A stretch of DNA of 64,000 bases from Advenella faeciporci. GTDB taxonomy: Bacteria; Pseudomonadota; Gammaproteobacteria; Burkholderiales; Burkholderiaceae_B. Each line of letters starts with the position of its first letter. Position 1 is the stretch's first letter. The position numbers and the translations under genes are program-made. The notes under the pieces are model-generated. The model saw nothing but the letters and a program-made list of their open reading frames with translations. It was not told where the DNA came from and did no database searches. Where the stretch lies: NCBI RefSeq assembly GCF_014652395.1, contig NZ_BMYS01000010.1, forward strand, positions 32,098 through 96,097, read 5' to 3'. Shown here in pieces: positions 46,839 to 55,750 of this stretch.

Positions 46839-47549
46839 ATGTCATTACAGCATGTTACCCGAATTGCGCCCAGCATCCTGTCCGCCGATTTCGCCCGTCT
46901 GGGTGAAGAAGTCCGCGATGTCGTTCAAGCCGGTGCCGACTGGATCCATTTTGATGTCATGGACAACCATTATGTCCCCAACCTGACCATCGGCCCAATG
47001 GTTTGCGAAGCCATTCGTCCTCATACCACCGCCCCCATTGATGTCCACCTGATGTGTGAACCGGTTGACAGCCTGATTCCCATGTTTGCCAAGGCAGGTG
47101 CCAACATTATCACCTTCCACCCTGAAGCCTCCCGTCACCTGGACCGCAGCCTGGGTCTTATCCGTGATCATGGCTGCAAGGCAGGCCTGGTTTTCAATCC
47201 CGGCACCCCGCTTGGTTTCATGGACCATGTCATGGACAAGCTGGACGTGATTCTGCTTATGTCAGTAAACCCGGGTTTTGGCGGACAAAAATTCATTCCC
47301 AACACCCTGGACAAGCTGCGCCAGGCCAGGGCTCGCATAGACCAGTGGCAAAACACAGGTGGCCAAACCATTCTACTCGAAGTTGACGGTGGCGTAAAAA
47401 CCGATAACATTGCACAGATCCGTGCCGCCGGTGCGGATACCTTTGTGGCCGGCTCAGCCATTTTCGGCCAGAAAGATTATGCCTCCATCATCGCTGAAAT
47501 GCGTCGTGAAATCGCCAAAGGCGAAGCAGCGGCTGCCGCTTCAATATAA
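46839..47549 (+). CDS. rpe: Ribulose-phosphate 3-epimerase
   Basis: Interconverts ribulose-5-P and xylulose-5-P in the pentose phosphate pathway. 236 residues from the ATG at 46839 ([20 protein letters not shown]). TIM-barrel motifs: VDVHLM-type [25 protein letters not shown] and [12 protein letters not shown]. Catalytic Asp in the [10 protein letters not shown] and EVDGG motifs. gph starts 9 bases later. Confidence 0.95.
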   Translation: MSLQHVTRIAPSILSADFARLGEEVRDVVQAGADWIHFDVMDNHYVPNLTIGPMVCEAIRPHTTAPIDVHLMCEPVDSLIPMFAKAGANIITFHPEASRHLDRSLGLIRDHGCKAGLVFNPGTPLGFMDHVMDKLDVILLMSVNPGFGGQKFIPNTLDKLRQARARIDQWQNTGGQTILLEVDGGVKTDNIAQIRAAGADTFVAGSAIFGQKDYASIIAEMRREIAKGEAAAAASI

Positions 47550-47558
47550 AGGCAGGAC

Positions 47559-48230
47559 ATGACCATTCACGCCGTTCTTATCGACCTTGACGGAACCCTG
47601 GTGGACAGCATCCCCGACCTTGCGCATGCCGCCAATGCCATGCGCCTGGAACTGGGTATGCATACCCTGGGACAAGATGTGATTGCCAGCTTTGTTGGCA
47701 AAGGCATTGACAACCTGATTATCCGCACCATCAATGCCAGTCTTGACAACAAAGAACTTCGTCCTGAAGTGTTCAATCAGGCCAGGGAAATTTTCGTCCG
47801 GCATTACCATCTGGTTAACGGTGATGGCAGTACGGTTTACCCCGGTGTCATCGATGGCCTGAAAGCCATGACGGCGCAAGGCCTTAAACTGGCCGTGGTC
47901 ACCAATAAGGCCGAAGCCTTCACCCTGCCCCTGTTAACCCAGACCGGTCTGATCGGTTTTTTTGACACGGTTGTGTCGGGTGATACCTGCGCAAGAAAAA
48001 AACCACATCCCGAACCGTTATTGTATGCCTGTGAAAAACTGGGCCATCCGCCTGAACACAGTGTATTTATTGGCGATTCCATTAACGATGTGCAGGCCGC
48101 ACAGGCTGCAGGCATGCCTGTTTTAATCCTGCCTTATGGATATAACGAAGGAAATAGTGTACAAACCCTTAAAGTAGATGCTATTATTGATTCCATGACT
48201 GGCGCGGCCCAATGGCTTGCCAATCAATGA
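47559..48230 (+). CDS. gph: Phosphoglycolate phosphatase
   Basis: HAD phosphatase that removes 2-phosphoglycolate, 223 residues. Motif I VLIDLDGTLVDSIPDLA, motif II VVTNKAEA, motif IV FIGDSINDVQAAQAAGMP. The rpe-gph-trpE order is conserved in several proteobacteria. The trp leader follows in the 242-base gap. Confidence 0.94.
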   Translation: MTIHAVLIDLDGTLVDSIPDLAHAANAMRLELGMHTLGQDVIASFVGKGIDNLIIRTINASLDNKELRPEVFNQAREIFVRHYHLVNGDGSTVYPGVIDGLKAMTAQGLKLAVVTNKAEAFTLPLLTQTGLIGFFDTVVSGDTCARKKPHPEPLLYACEKLGHPPEHSVFIGDSINDVQAAQAAGMPVLILPYGYNEGNSVQTLKVDAIIDSMTGAAQWLANQ

Positions 48231-48265
48231 CAGATTCAGGAAGATTCAGGAAATCAGTTACGCCC

Positions 48266-48352
48266 ATGAAAATCCCTTTCAATGCATTCGCTTCTTCTTA
48301 TTGCGCCAACTATTGGCGCTGGTGGCGTTTGTGTTCCGGGATTTTCAAGTAA
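48266..48352 (+). CDS. trpL: trp operon leader peptide TrpL (28 aa)
   Basis: Small open reading frame ATG 48266 to TAA 48352 encoding 28 residues with three Trp codons (W17, W19, W20 in the stretch YWRWWRL). The Trp codons lie just before RNA segment 2 of an attenuator. Ribosome stalling at them when tryptophan is scarce should favour the antiterminator. Too short for ordinary gene callers. Confidence 0.85.
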   Translation: MKIPFNAFASSYCANYWRWWRLCSGIFK

Positions 48353-48434
48353 AAGGCGCGTCCACGCATCCTTAACGTCAATCAAGCAGTAAATAAAATT
48401 CCCGGTAACCTGTAAGGCTAGACCGGGTTTTTTT
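48334..48434 (+). promoter_or_regulatory. trp attenuator (antiterminator and terminator)
   Basis: Segment 2 TTCCGGGATTTT (48334-48345, over the end of trpL) can pair with segment 3 AAAATTCCCGG (48395-48405). Segment 3 CCCGGT (48401-48406) can instead pair with segment 4 ACCGGG (48422-48427), followed by seven T (48428-48434) as a terminator. A third copy CCCGGTCTA at 48442-48450 is complementary to TAGACCGGG at 48419-48427. This is classic transcription attenuation of trpEGDC. Confidence 0.82.
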
Positions 48435-48472
48435 ATTTCTACCCGGTCTAATTGAAAAAAAATGAGACCACT

Positions 48473-49999
48473 ATGATGACTGAAATAGAATTTAACGCAT
48501 TAGCAGCGCAAGGCTACAACCGCATTCCAATTGTCAAGGAAACCTACGCAGACCTGGATACCACACTGGGCATTTACCTCAAGCTGGCCCATACAGGCAA
48601 AGAATCAGGCCGCATGACTTGTCTGCTGGAGTCGGTGGTGGGTGGTGAACAGTTTGGCCGTTACTCATTTATTGGCCTGCCTGCCAAAACCGTCATCAAG
48701 GCAAGCGGACAGCTCACCGAAGTCATTACCGATGGCCAGGTGGTTGAATCCCATGAAGGGGATCCGCTTGAATTCATCAAGGCTTTCCAGCAGCGTTTCA
48801 AGGTGGCCACCCGCCCTGGCATTCCCCGTTTTGCCGGTGGTCTGGCAGGTTATTTCGGTTACGATACCGTACGCAATATAGAACCCAGCCTGGGGCCTGC
48901 CGTCAAGCCTTTCCCGCATGGTCAGGAAGATGGCATTCCCGACATCATGCTGATGCAGGTTGATGAACTGGTCATTGTCGACAATGTCATCGGCCGCACT
49001 TACCTGATGATTTATGCCGATCCTTCCGTCCCGGAAAGCTACAGCAAAGCCCAAAAACGGCTTCTGAAACTGCGTACCATGCTGCGCAAACCGGTTGAGA
49101 TTCCCTACAGCCTGCCCAGCATGGTTACCGAGGAAATCCGGGACTTCAAGAAACAGGACTACATCAATGCCGTCCTGAAAGCCAAAGAACATATTGCGGC
49201 CGGTGATTTGATGCAGGTTCAGGTAGGCCAGGTCATTGCCAAGCCATTTCGTGATTCTCCCCTGTCCCTGTACCGTGCCCTGCGCTCACTGAATCCCTCC
49301 CCGTACATGTACTTCTGGAACTTCGGTGATTTCCATGTTGTGGGGTCTTCACCCGAGACCCTGGTGCGCCAGGAAGTTTTCCTTGATGAAAACAGGCAGG
49401 AACAGTCGTCTATTACCATCCGTCCGCTGGCTGGCACCCGCAAGCGTGGTGAAACCCCCTCTGAAGACGCCGCGCTGGCCGAAGATCTGAAGGCCGATCC
49501 CAAGGAAATTGCCGAACATGTCATGCTGATTGACCTGGCCCGCAACGATGTGGGCCGCGTGGCACAAACCGGCACCGTTGAAGTGTCCGACCAGATGAAT
49601 ATTGAGCGCTATTCACACGTGATGCACCTGGTTTCCAATGTCAAGGGCACACTTAAGCCGGGCATGGGTGCCATTGATGTCTTGCGCGCCTCTTTTCCTG
49701 CCGGCACCCTGACCGGCGCACCCAAAGTCAAGGCCATGGAAATCATCGATGAGCTCGAACCGGTACGCCGTGGCGTGTACGGTGGCGCGGCCGGTTACTT
49801 AAGCTACAACGGCACCATGGATGTGGCCATTGCGATTCGTACCGGCGTGATTAAAAACGGCATGCTTTACGTGCAGGCCGCCGCCGGCATTGTGGCCGAC
49901 TCCGACCCCGAAAAAGAATGGCTCGAAACCGAAGCCAAGGCACGTGCCGTGCTGCGTGCGGCCGAACAGGTCCAGTATGGCCTTGACCAACCCGTTTAA
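48473..49999 (+). CDS. trpE: Anthranilate synthase component I TrpE
   Basis: Makes anthranilate from chorismate and ammonia supplied by TrpG. 508 residues from the ATG at 48473 (GAG ribosome site 8 bases upstream; a TTG at 48452 is in frame). Chorismate-binding signatures: [54 protein letters not shown] and [17 protein letters not shown]. The N-terminal [18 protein letters not shown] fits the tryptophan feedback site. Attenuator-controlled. Confidence 0.96.
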   Translation: MMTEIEFNALAAQGYNRIPIVKETYADLDTTLGIYLKLAHTGKESGRMTCLLESVVGGEQFGRYSFIGLPAKTVIKASGQLTEVITDGQVVESHEGDPLEFIKAFQQRFKVATRPGIPRFAGGLAGYFGYDTVRNIEPSLGPAVKPFPHGQEDGIPDIMLMQVDELVIVDNVIGRTYLMIYADPSVPESYSKAQKRLLKLRTMLRKPVEIPYSLPSMVTEEIRDFKKQDYINAVLKAKEHIAAGDLMQVQVGQVIAKPFRDSPLSLYRALRSLNPSPYMYFWNFGDFHVVGSSPETLVRQEVFLDENRQEQSSITIRPLAGTRKRGETPSEDAALAEDLKADPKEIAEHVMLIDLARNDVGRVAQTGTVEVSDQMNIERYSHVMHLVSNVKGTLKPGMGAIDVLRASFPAGTLTGAPKVKAMEIIDELEPVRRGVYGGAAGYLSYNGTMDVAIAIRTGVIKNGMLYVQAAAGIVADSDPEKEWLETEAKARAVLRAAEQVQYGLDQPV

Positions 50000-50022
50000 C
50001 AGTACATAAAAAGGATAACAAC

Positions 50023-50595
50023 ATGTTGCTGATGCTTGATAACTATGATTCATTCACCTATAACCTGGTGCAGTATTTTGGCGAACTGGGCGAAGACGTT
50101 AAGGTCGTGCGCAATGACCAGATGACGGTTGAGGAAATTGCCGACCTGGACCCGGACCTGATTTGCGTTTCACCCGGCCCCTGCTCTCCCGCCGAAGCAG
50201 GCATATCCGTGGAGCTGATCAAACACTTTGCCGGCAAGAAACCCATCCTGGGCGTTTGTCTTGGACACCAGTCCATTGGCGCCGCCTTTGGCGGGAAAAT
50301 CATCCGTGCCAAACAAATCATGCACGGCAAAACCTCCCCCATCACCCATACCGGCACCGATGTTTTCAAGGGCCTGCCATCCCCCTTCACGGTGACCCGC
50401 TATCACTCGCTGGCCATCGAGCGCGAAACCCTGCCCGATTGCCTGAGCGTCACTGCCGAAACCGAAGATGGTGAAATCATGGGAGTCGCCCATAAAACCT
50501 TGCCTATTTACGGCGTGCAATTTCATCCCGAATCGGTACTTAGCGAGCATGGACATGCTCTGTTGAAAAACTTTCTGGATATGAACAAAAAATGA
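50023..50595 (+). CDS. trpG: Anthranilate synthase component II TrpG (glutamine amidotransferase)
   Basis: Class I glutamine amidotransferase, 190 residues. Catalytic Cys79 in [10 protein letters not shown]; His and Glu in [13 protein letters not shown]. Aggagg-like AAAAGGATAA lies upstream of the ATG. It may also serve PabA function as in many bacteria. Overlaps trpD by 4 bases. Confidence 0.95.
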   Translation: MLLMLDNYDSFTYNLVQYFGELGEDVKVVRNDQMTVEEIADLDPDLICVSPGPCSPAEAGISVELIKHFAGKKPILGVCLGHQSIGAAFGGKIIRAKQIMHGKTSPITHTGTDVFKGLPSPFTVTRYHSLAIERETLPDCLSVTAETEDGEIMGVAHKTLPIYGVQFHPESVLSEHGHALLKNFLDMNKK

Positions 50596-51623
50596 AAATC
50601 ACCTATACCGAAGCGCTCACCCGCTGTATTGAACACCGCGAAATTTTCCATGACGAAATGCTGCACCTGATGCGTCAGCTGATGAATGGCGAAGTACCCG
50701 AAACCATTGCCAGTGCCCTGCTGATGGGCCTGCGGGTTAAAAAGGAAACCGTTGGCGAACTGACCGCAGCGGCAACCGTCATGCGCGAATTTGCCACCCC
50801 GGTCAACCTTGACAACACCGATGACCTGCTGGACATGTGCGGTACGGGCGGCGATGGCAGCAACACCTTCAACATTTCAACCACCGCCATGTTTGTTGCT
50901 GCGGCCGCTGGCGTGAAAATTGCCAAGCACGGCAACCGCAGTGCCTCATCCTCGTCTGGCAGTGCCGATGCGCTGGAGGCTATGGGTGCCAATATCGAAC
51001 TGCAGCCCGACCAGGTCCGTGAATGTATCGAAAACATCGGCATCGGCTTTATGTACGCACCTCATCACCATGCCAGCATGAAAAATGTAGCTGCGGTACG
51101 CAAGGCGCTGGGCGTTCGGACCATGTTCAATATCCTGGGTCCCCTAACCAACCCGGCCAAGGCAGGCAACCAGCTCATGGGCGTCTTCCATCCCGACCTG
51201 GTAGGTATTCAGGTTCGCGTTCTGCAACAGCTGGGCGCCAAACATGTGCTCATCATCCACGGCCTTGATGGCATGGACGAAGCCTCTTTGGGCGCTGCAA
51301 CCCTGGTTGGCGAACTGAAAAATGGCGAAGTCAGTGAATACAAAATCCACCCCGAAGACTTTGGCATGCAAATGGTTTCCAACCGCAGCCTGAAAGTGGC
51401 CAACCGGGAAGAGTCCCTGGAAAAAATACGCGAAGCCCTGGATAACCGTGAAGGAGCGGCAAGAGATATTGTTATCCTTAACGCAGGTCTGGCCATTTAC
51501 ACTGGTAACAAAGCGGATTCAATCAAGGATGGAATCAACCAGGCACGTGAATTGATTGCATCCGGCTCGGCACGGGATAAAATGGAAGAATTCTGTGCAT
51601 TCACAAGGAAATTCAACTCATGA
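50592..51623 (+). CDS. trpD: Anthranilate phosphoribosyltransferase TrpD
   Basis: Adds phosphoribose to anthranilate, 343 residues. PRPP motif [20 protein letters not shown] and [21 protein letters not shown]-terminal HGLDGMDE. Overlaps trpG by 4 bases at its start and trpC by 4 bases at its end, so trpEGDC is one translationally coupled unit. Confidence 0.96.
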   Translation: MKITYTEALTRCIEHREIFHDEMLHLMRQLMNGEVPETIASALLMGLRVKKETVGELTAAATVMREFATPVNLDNTDDLLDMCGTGGDGSNTFNISTTAMFVAAAAGVKIAKHGNRSASSSSGSADALEAMGANIELQPDQVRECIENIGIGFMYAPHHHASMKNVAAVRKALGVRTMFNILGPLTNPAKAGNQLMGVFHPDLVGIQVRVLQQLGAKHVLIIHGLDGMDEASLGAATLVGELKNGEVSEYKIHPEDFGMQMVSNRSLKVANREESLEKIREALDNREGAARDIVILNAGLAIYTGNKADSIKDGINQARELIASGSARDKMEEFCAFTRKFNS

Positions 51624-52411
51624 GCGATATTTTAGCCAATATTCTGGCCGTTAAAAAAGAAGAGGTTTCTTCCCAGAAACAGATCCGCAGTGAAGCGGAC
51701 TTGCTGCGTGAAGCCCAGGCCCGTCAGGACGTCCGTGGGTTTGCCAATGCCCTGCGTGAAAAAATTGATGCCGGCAAGGCTGCGGTTATTGCGGAAATCA
51801 AAAAAGCCTCACCCTCCAAAGGCGTTATCAGGGAAAATTTCAACCCGCCAGAGATCGCTCGCAGCTATGCCGCCAATGGCGCTACCTGCCTGTCCGTCTT
51901 AACCGATGTCCAGTTTTTCCAGGGTTCCAACGATTACCTGCGCCAGGCCCGTGCTGCCTGTCCGTTGCCTGTATTGCGCAAGGATTTCATTATCGACCCC
52001 TACCAGATCATCAATGCACGCGCCATGGGTGCCGACTGCATTTTGCTGATTGTATCCGCACTCACCAAAGAGCAACTCAGGGAATTTGAAAAACTGGCGT
52101 TTGAACTGGGCATGGATGTGCTGGTCGAAGTCCATGACCGCAACGAACTGGAAATGGCGCTGGAGCTTAAAACCCCGCTCATTGGCATCAACAACCGTAA
52201 CCTGCGTACCTTTGAAACCTCATTGCAGAACACGCTGGATCTTTTGCCACTCATTCCCGACAACCGCACTGTCATTACTGAAAGCGGCATTCACTCGCAT
52301 GAAGACATTCAAAAAATGAAAGACCACCACGTGTATGGCTTTTTGATTGGCGAAGCCTTCATGCGTGAGCCCGACCCGGGTCTGGCCCTGGCCGGTTTCA
52401 TCAGGGAATAA
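51620..52411 (+). CDS. trpC: Indole-3-glycerol-phosphate synthase TrpC
   Basis: TIM-barrel synthase, 263 residues, monofunctional (no TrpF domain). Signatures [46 protein letters not shown] and [16 protein letters not shown], with the C-terminal [10 protein letters not shown]. trpF, trpB and trpA are not in the window and must be elsewhere. A HIT gene starts 4 bases downstream. Confidence 0.96.
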   Translation: MSDILANILAVKKEEVSSQKQIRSEADLLREAQARQDVRGFANALREKIDAGKAAVIAEIKKASPSKGVIRENFNPPEIARSYAANGATCLSVLTDVQFFQGSNDYLRQARAACPLPVLRKDFIIDPYQIINARAMGADCILLIVSALTKEQLREFEKLAFELGMDVLVEVHDRNELEMALELKTPLIGINNRNLRTFETSLQNTLDLLPLIPDNRTVITESGIHSHEDIQKMKDHHVYGFLIGEAFMREPDPGLALAGFIRE

Positions 52412-52415
52412 CTCA

Positions 52416-52862
52416 ATGACTGACTCATGCGTACTATGCAGGGCCAGCGATGAGCCGCTTATTTGGCAAAACGGGCAGGTTCGCGTCATTGATGCCGGTG
52501 ACGTGGACTACCCCTGCTATACCCGTGTCATCTGGCAGCAGCACGTCAAGGAAATGACTGACCTGTCCCCCGCCGGACAAATACGCTTCATGCGCTTTGT
52601 GTTTTGCGTTGAGTCGGTTCAGCGACAGGTACTCAACCCTGACAAAATCAATCTGGCGCAATTCGGCACCATGGTACCGCATTTGCACTGGCATATTATC
52701 CCCCGTTTCAGGCAAGACCGGCACTTTCCCGGTTCCACCTGGGGCAGCCCCCGCTTTACCCGTAGCGAGGCACCGGCCGAATGGCAAGAGCATTTAAGCC
52801 AACTGAACCACCTGAAACCGGACTATCACCAAGCGCTTGCCCTTGCCTTGGCAGAAATCTGA
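52416..52862 (+). CDS. HIT-family protein
   Basis: 148-residue histidine-triad protein; the catalytic triad is in VPHLHWHIIPRF. N-terminal CVLCRASDEPLIWQNGQ is a short zinc-like or structural Cys pair. HIT proteins hydrolyse nucleoside phosphoramidates or dinucleotides; the substrate is unknown. It lies between trpC and ung with gaps of 4 and 0 bases, so it rides on the trp operon transcript. Confidence 0.86.
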   Translation: MTDSCVLCRASDEPLIWQNGQVRVIDAGDVDYPCYTRVIWQQHVKEMTDLSPAGQIRFMRFVFCVESVQRQVLNPDKINLAQFGTMVPHLHWHIIPRFRQDRHFPGSTWGSPRFTRSEAPAEWQEHLSQLNHLKPDYHQALALALAEI

Positions 52863-53624
52863 ATGTCTGCATCAAACAGCTTCAACGGTTCATTGCCCGA
52901 TCAGCTCATGCGTTGCCATCCCCAATGGCAGGCCCTGTTCAACCAGCCATCGCTTAGGCCGGTCCTTGATAATATCAACCATTTTCTGGGCGAACGGCTG
53001 CAGGCAGGGGCAACTATCTATCCCGCAGTACCGTTAAAAATATTCGAGCAGCTTGGGCCTGAAGACACCCGGGTCGTCATCCTGGGCCAGGACCCTTACC
53101 ATGGCCCGGGCCAGGCGCAAGGACTGGCTTTTTCCGTACCGGACCATATCCGGACACCACCCAGCCTGCGTAATATTTTCAAGGAACTGGCCAGGGAATA
53201 CAACAATATCAAACTTGAAGGAAATGACCTGAATGCCTGGGTCAGCCAGGGTGTCATGCTGCTCAATACGGTACTTACCGTTGAAAACGCGCAACCGGCC
53301 TCTCATGCAAGGTTGGGCTGGCACAGCATTACCGATGCGGTCATCAGCCATCTTGCCAACCAGGCACATTGTGTTTTCCTGTTATGGGGCGCCCATGCCC
53401 AAAGCAAAATTCCTCTGATCATGGCAGGCCAGGGCAAGCACCTTATCCTGAAAAGCAACCATCCCTCTCCATTATCAGCCAGCCGCCCCCCCGAGCCTTT
53501 TCTTGGCAATGGCCACTTCAAGGCCTGCAATGAATGGCTTTCAGCCCATGCACTACCCCCTGTCAACTGGTCACTGACACATAATGATACAAAACAAAAA
53601 CAACAACTTGACTTAAATATCTGA
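52863..53624 (+). CDS. ung: Uracil-DNA glycosylase
   Basis: Removes uracil from DNA, 253 residues. The water-activating motif VILGQDPYHGPGQAQGLAFS (Asp77), PPSLRNIFKEL, and the HPSPLSA minor-groove loop are all present. It starts immediately after the HIT stop, so it is likely co-transcribed with trpC-HIT. A short C-terminal polar tail (TKQKQQLDLNI) is extra. Confidence 0.96.
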   Translation: MSASNSFNGSLPDQLMRCHPQWQALFNQPSLRPVLDNINHFLGERLQAGATIYPAVPLKIFEQLGPEDTRVVILGQDPYHGPGQAQGLAFSVPDHIRTPPSLRNIFKELAREYNNIKLEGNDLNAWVSQGVMLLNTVLTVENAQPASHARLGWHSITDAVISHLANQAHCVFLLWGAHAQSKIPLIMAGQGKHLILKSNHPSPLSASRPPEPFLGNGHFKACNEWLSAHALPPVNWSLTHNDTKQKQQLDLNI

Positions 53625-54018
53625 TTTAATGTCTTTTAATCTTTACAAGTTAGTAAAAACCCTTTATGATTCATTTCTTACTGCAAATTGATTGGCATTT
53701 TTTACTTCAGCAGTGAATTCAGTAGTTAATGTAGTTAATTAATGTAGTTAATGGCTTATTATTTAGCCCACATGCCAACCATCATCGCTCCTACCTCCTG
53801 ACCTGCGCTGTTTAAATACATCCATTGGTTGATCCGGTCGGCACGATGCTCCGATCAACAACTCGTCTGGCCTTACCCCTTACGTTTTCTGTTTGCTCAC
53901 ACATTCATACTTAGCATGAATCGCGTTTTATCGTGTTCGTTCATGCCTGTGGTATTTGATGTTTCTGCGCAAAACAGACACATCCCCAGGCTTGTTACCT
54001 AACACTTTAAGGACACTT
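53625..54018 (+). other. 394-base non-coding leader upstream of rhlE
   Basis: No credible gene. It holds three copies of GTAGTTAAT (53722-53730, 53731-53739, 53744-53752). A hairpin with GTTGATC (53828-53834) and GATCAAC (53853-53859) follows. AAGGA precedes the rhlE ATG. A long structured 5' leader is common for cold-induced DEAD-box helicases; that is inference. Confidence 0.5.
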
Positions 54019-55662
54019 ATGTCATTTGACACTCTTGGTTTATCGCCCATTCTTTTGTCTGCACTGAAAAAATCCGGTTATACCGAACCGACATCCGTGC
54101 AGTCCGCCTCTATTCCACAGGCACTGGAAGGGCATGACCTGATTGTTTCTGCCCAAACCGGCAGTGGCAAAACAGCGGCTTTCATGCTGCCTTCACTGAA
54201 TCGCATCGCCAACATGCCCGCCAACAAAGGCGCAGGCGTACAGGTTTTGGTACTGACCCCAACGCGTGAATTGGCCCAGCAAGTAGCTGAAGCAACCAAA
54301 ACCTATGGCCAAGGCATTCAGGACTTGCGTATTGCCACCGTTGTAGGCGGCATGCCCTATGGCGCGCAAATCAAAATGCTTTCCCGTCGCGTAGACGTGC
54401 TGGTTGCAACACCTGGCCGCTTAATTGATCATTTGAATGCCAAACGTGTGAACCTGTCACAGGTACACACCCTGATTCTTGACGAAGCCGATCGCATGCT
54501 GGACATGGGTTTCATTGAGGATATTGAAAGCATTGTGGCCAAAACACCGGCCAGCCGCCAAACCCTGATGTTCTCTGCGACATTCGAAGGCTCTGTTGCC
54601 CGCCTGGCCGCAGACATGCTGAACGAACCCAAACGCATTGATATTTCAAACCAGAAGCAAAAACACACCAATATCACGCAAACCCTGCTGTACGCAGATG
54701 ACGCTGCACATAAAATGCGTCTGCTTGACCACCTGCTGCGTGACGCTTCCGTTGACCAGGCTATTGTTTTCACCGCAACCAAACGCGGTGCGGACGCCCT
54801 GGCCGATCGCCTTGACGAAGAGGGCTTCTCGGCATCAGCCCTGCATGGCGACATGAACCAGCGCCAGCGTACCCGCACACTGACACAGTTGCAACGTGGC
54901 CGTCTGCGCGTTCTGGTCGCCACCGACGTGGCTGCACGCGGTATTGACGTGCAAGGCATTAGTCACGCGATCAACTATGACCTGCCCATGCAGGCTGAAG
55001 ACTACGTTCACCGCATTGGCCGTACCGGTCGTGCCGGCAGAAGCGGTCTGGCCTTTACACTGGCAACCCATAGCGAAAAACACAAAATCCGTCGCATCGA
55101 ACACTTCATCGGCCAAACGCTTAATGCAGAAACCATTGAAGGCCTGGAGCCCACCAAAACCGCAGAAAGCTCGCGCGGTCGCAAAGGTGGCAAAGGTGGT
55201 GGCCGTAATGGTGGCGGTGAGCGCAGGTTCAATAAAGGTAAAGACCAGTCCCGTTCGGGCTTTGCCATGAGAAAAGGCGATCAGGAAAGATCTTTTGACA
55301 AACCCCGCGCTGAATTTGGTGACCGTCCCGCCCGCACAGAACGTCCTGCTTTTGGTGACCGCCCCGCCCGCACAGAGCGCCCTTCATTTGGTGACCGCCC
55401 TGCACGCGCCGCTAACGGTGACCGTCCTTCTTATGGCGACCGTCCTGCCCGTGCTGGCTTCAGCGGTGATCGCCCCTCTTTTGGTGATCGTCCTGCCAAG
55501 GCCGGTTTTGGTGACCGCCCGGCACGCGGTGGTTTCGGTGGTGATCGCCCTGCCAGGGAAGGCCGTCCGGCATCACGCGGCAGCGACCGTCCTTTTGGCA
55601 AAGGCAACAAAGAATCTTTCTCTCGCGGCAAGAAAAAACCGGCACCTCGTGCCTGGGCATAA
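54019..55662 (+). CDS. rhlE: DEAD-box RNA helicase RhlE
   Basis: 547 residues from the ATG at 54019 (an earlier in-frame start at 53956 gives unlike sequence). Q motif PTSVQSASIPQ, Walker A AQTGSGKT (45-52), PTRELAQQ, DEAD box LILDEADRMLDMGF, SAT, RGIDVQGISHAINYD and HRIGRTGRAGRSG. After about residue 395 comes a basic Gly/Arg tail with nine GDRP units. RhlE acts in ribosome assembly and RNA decay. Monocistronic with its own terminator. Confidence 0.95.
   Translation: MSFDTLGLSPILLSALKKSGYTEPTSVQSASIPQALEGHDLIVSAQTGSGKTAAFMLPSLNRIANMPANKGAGVQVLVLTPTRELAQQVAEATKTYGQGIQDLRIATVVGGMPYGAQIKMLSRRVDVLVATPGRLIDHLNAKRVNLSQVHTLILDEADRMLDMGFIEDIESIVAKTPASRQTLMFSATFEGSVARLAADMLNEPKRIDISNQKQKHTNITQTLLYADDAAHKMRLLDHLLRDASVDQAIVFTATKRGADALADRLDEEGFSASALHGDMNQRQRTRTLTQLQRGRLRVLVATDVAARGIDVQGISHAINYDLPMQAEDYVHRIGRTGRAGRSGLAFTLATHSEKHKIRRIEHFIGQTLNAETIEGLEPTKTAESSRGRKGGKGGGRNGGGERRFNKGKDQSRSGFAMRKGDQERSFDKPRAEFGDRPARTERPAFGDRPARTERPSFGDRPARAANGDRPSYGDRPARAGFSGDRPSFGDRPAKAGFGDRPARGGFGGDRPAREGRPASRGSDRPFGKGNKESFSRGKKKPAPRAWA
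55315..55560 (+). repeat. GDRPAR-type coding repeats in the RhlE tail
   Basis: Nine GDRP units, mostly FGDRPAR plus variable linkers (TERPA, TERPS, AAN, AGFS, GGFG). The repeat is at protein level and imperfect at DNA level, so it is a low-complexity RNA-binding tail and not a DNA array. Confidence 0.75.
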
Positions 55663-55688
55663 TCAAACCGCTTGATTAAGGCTTAAAC

Positions 55689-55723
55689 AAAAATGGAATC
55701 GTTAATAACGATTCCATTTTTTT
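55689..55723. terminator. bidirectional terminator after rhlE
   Basis: AAAAATGGAATCGTTA and TAACGATTCCATTTTT are almost perfectly complementary, followed by T on the plus strand and by T on the minus strand. It ends rhlE and the convergent catabolic operon. Confidence 0.85.
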
Positions 55724-55750
55724 ATTCAGGCACTTGTTTAAATAATCAAT

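Noticed and set aside
53722..53752. Short repeat GTAGTTAAT considered as a CRISPR or iteron array
   Set aside because: Three 9-mers with no spacers of regular size and no cas or rep gene nearby.
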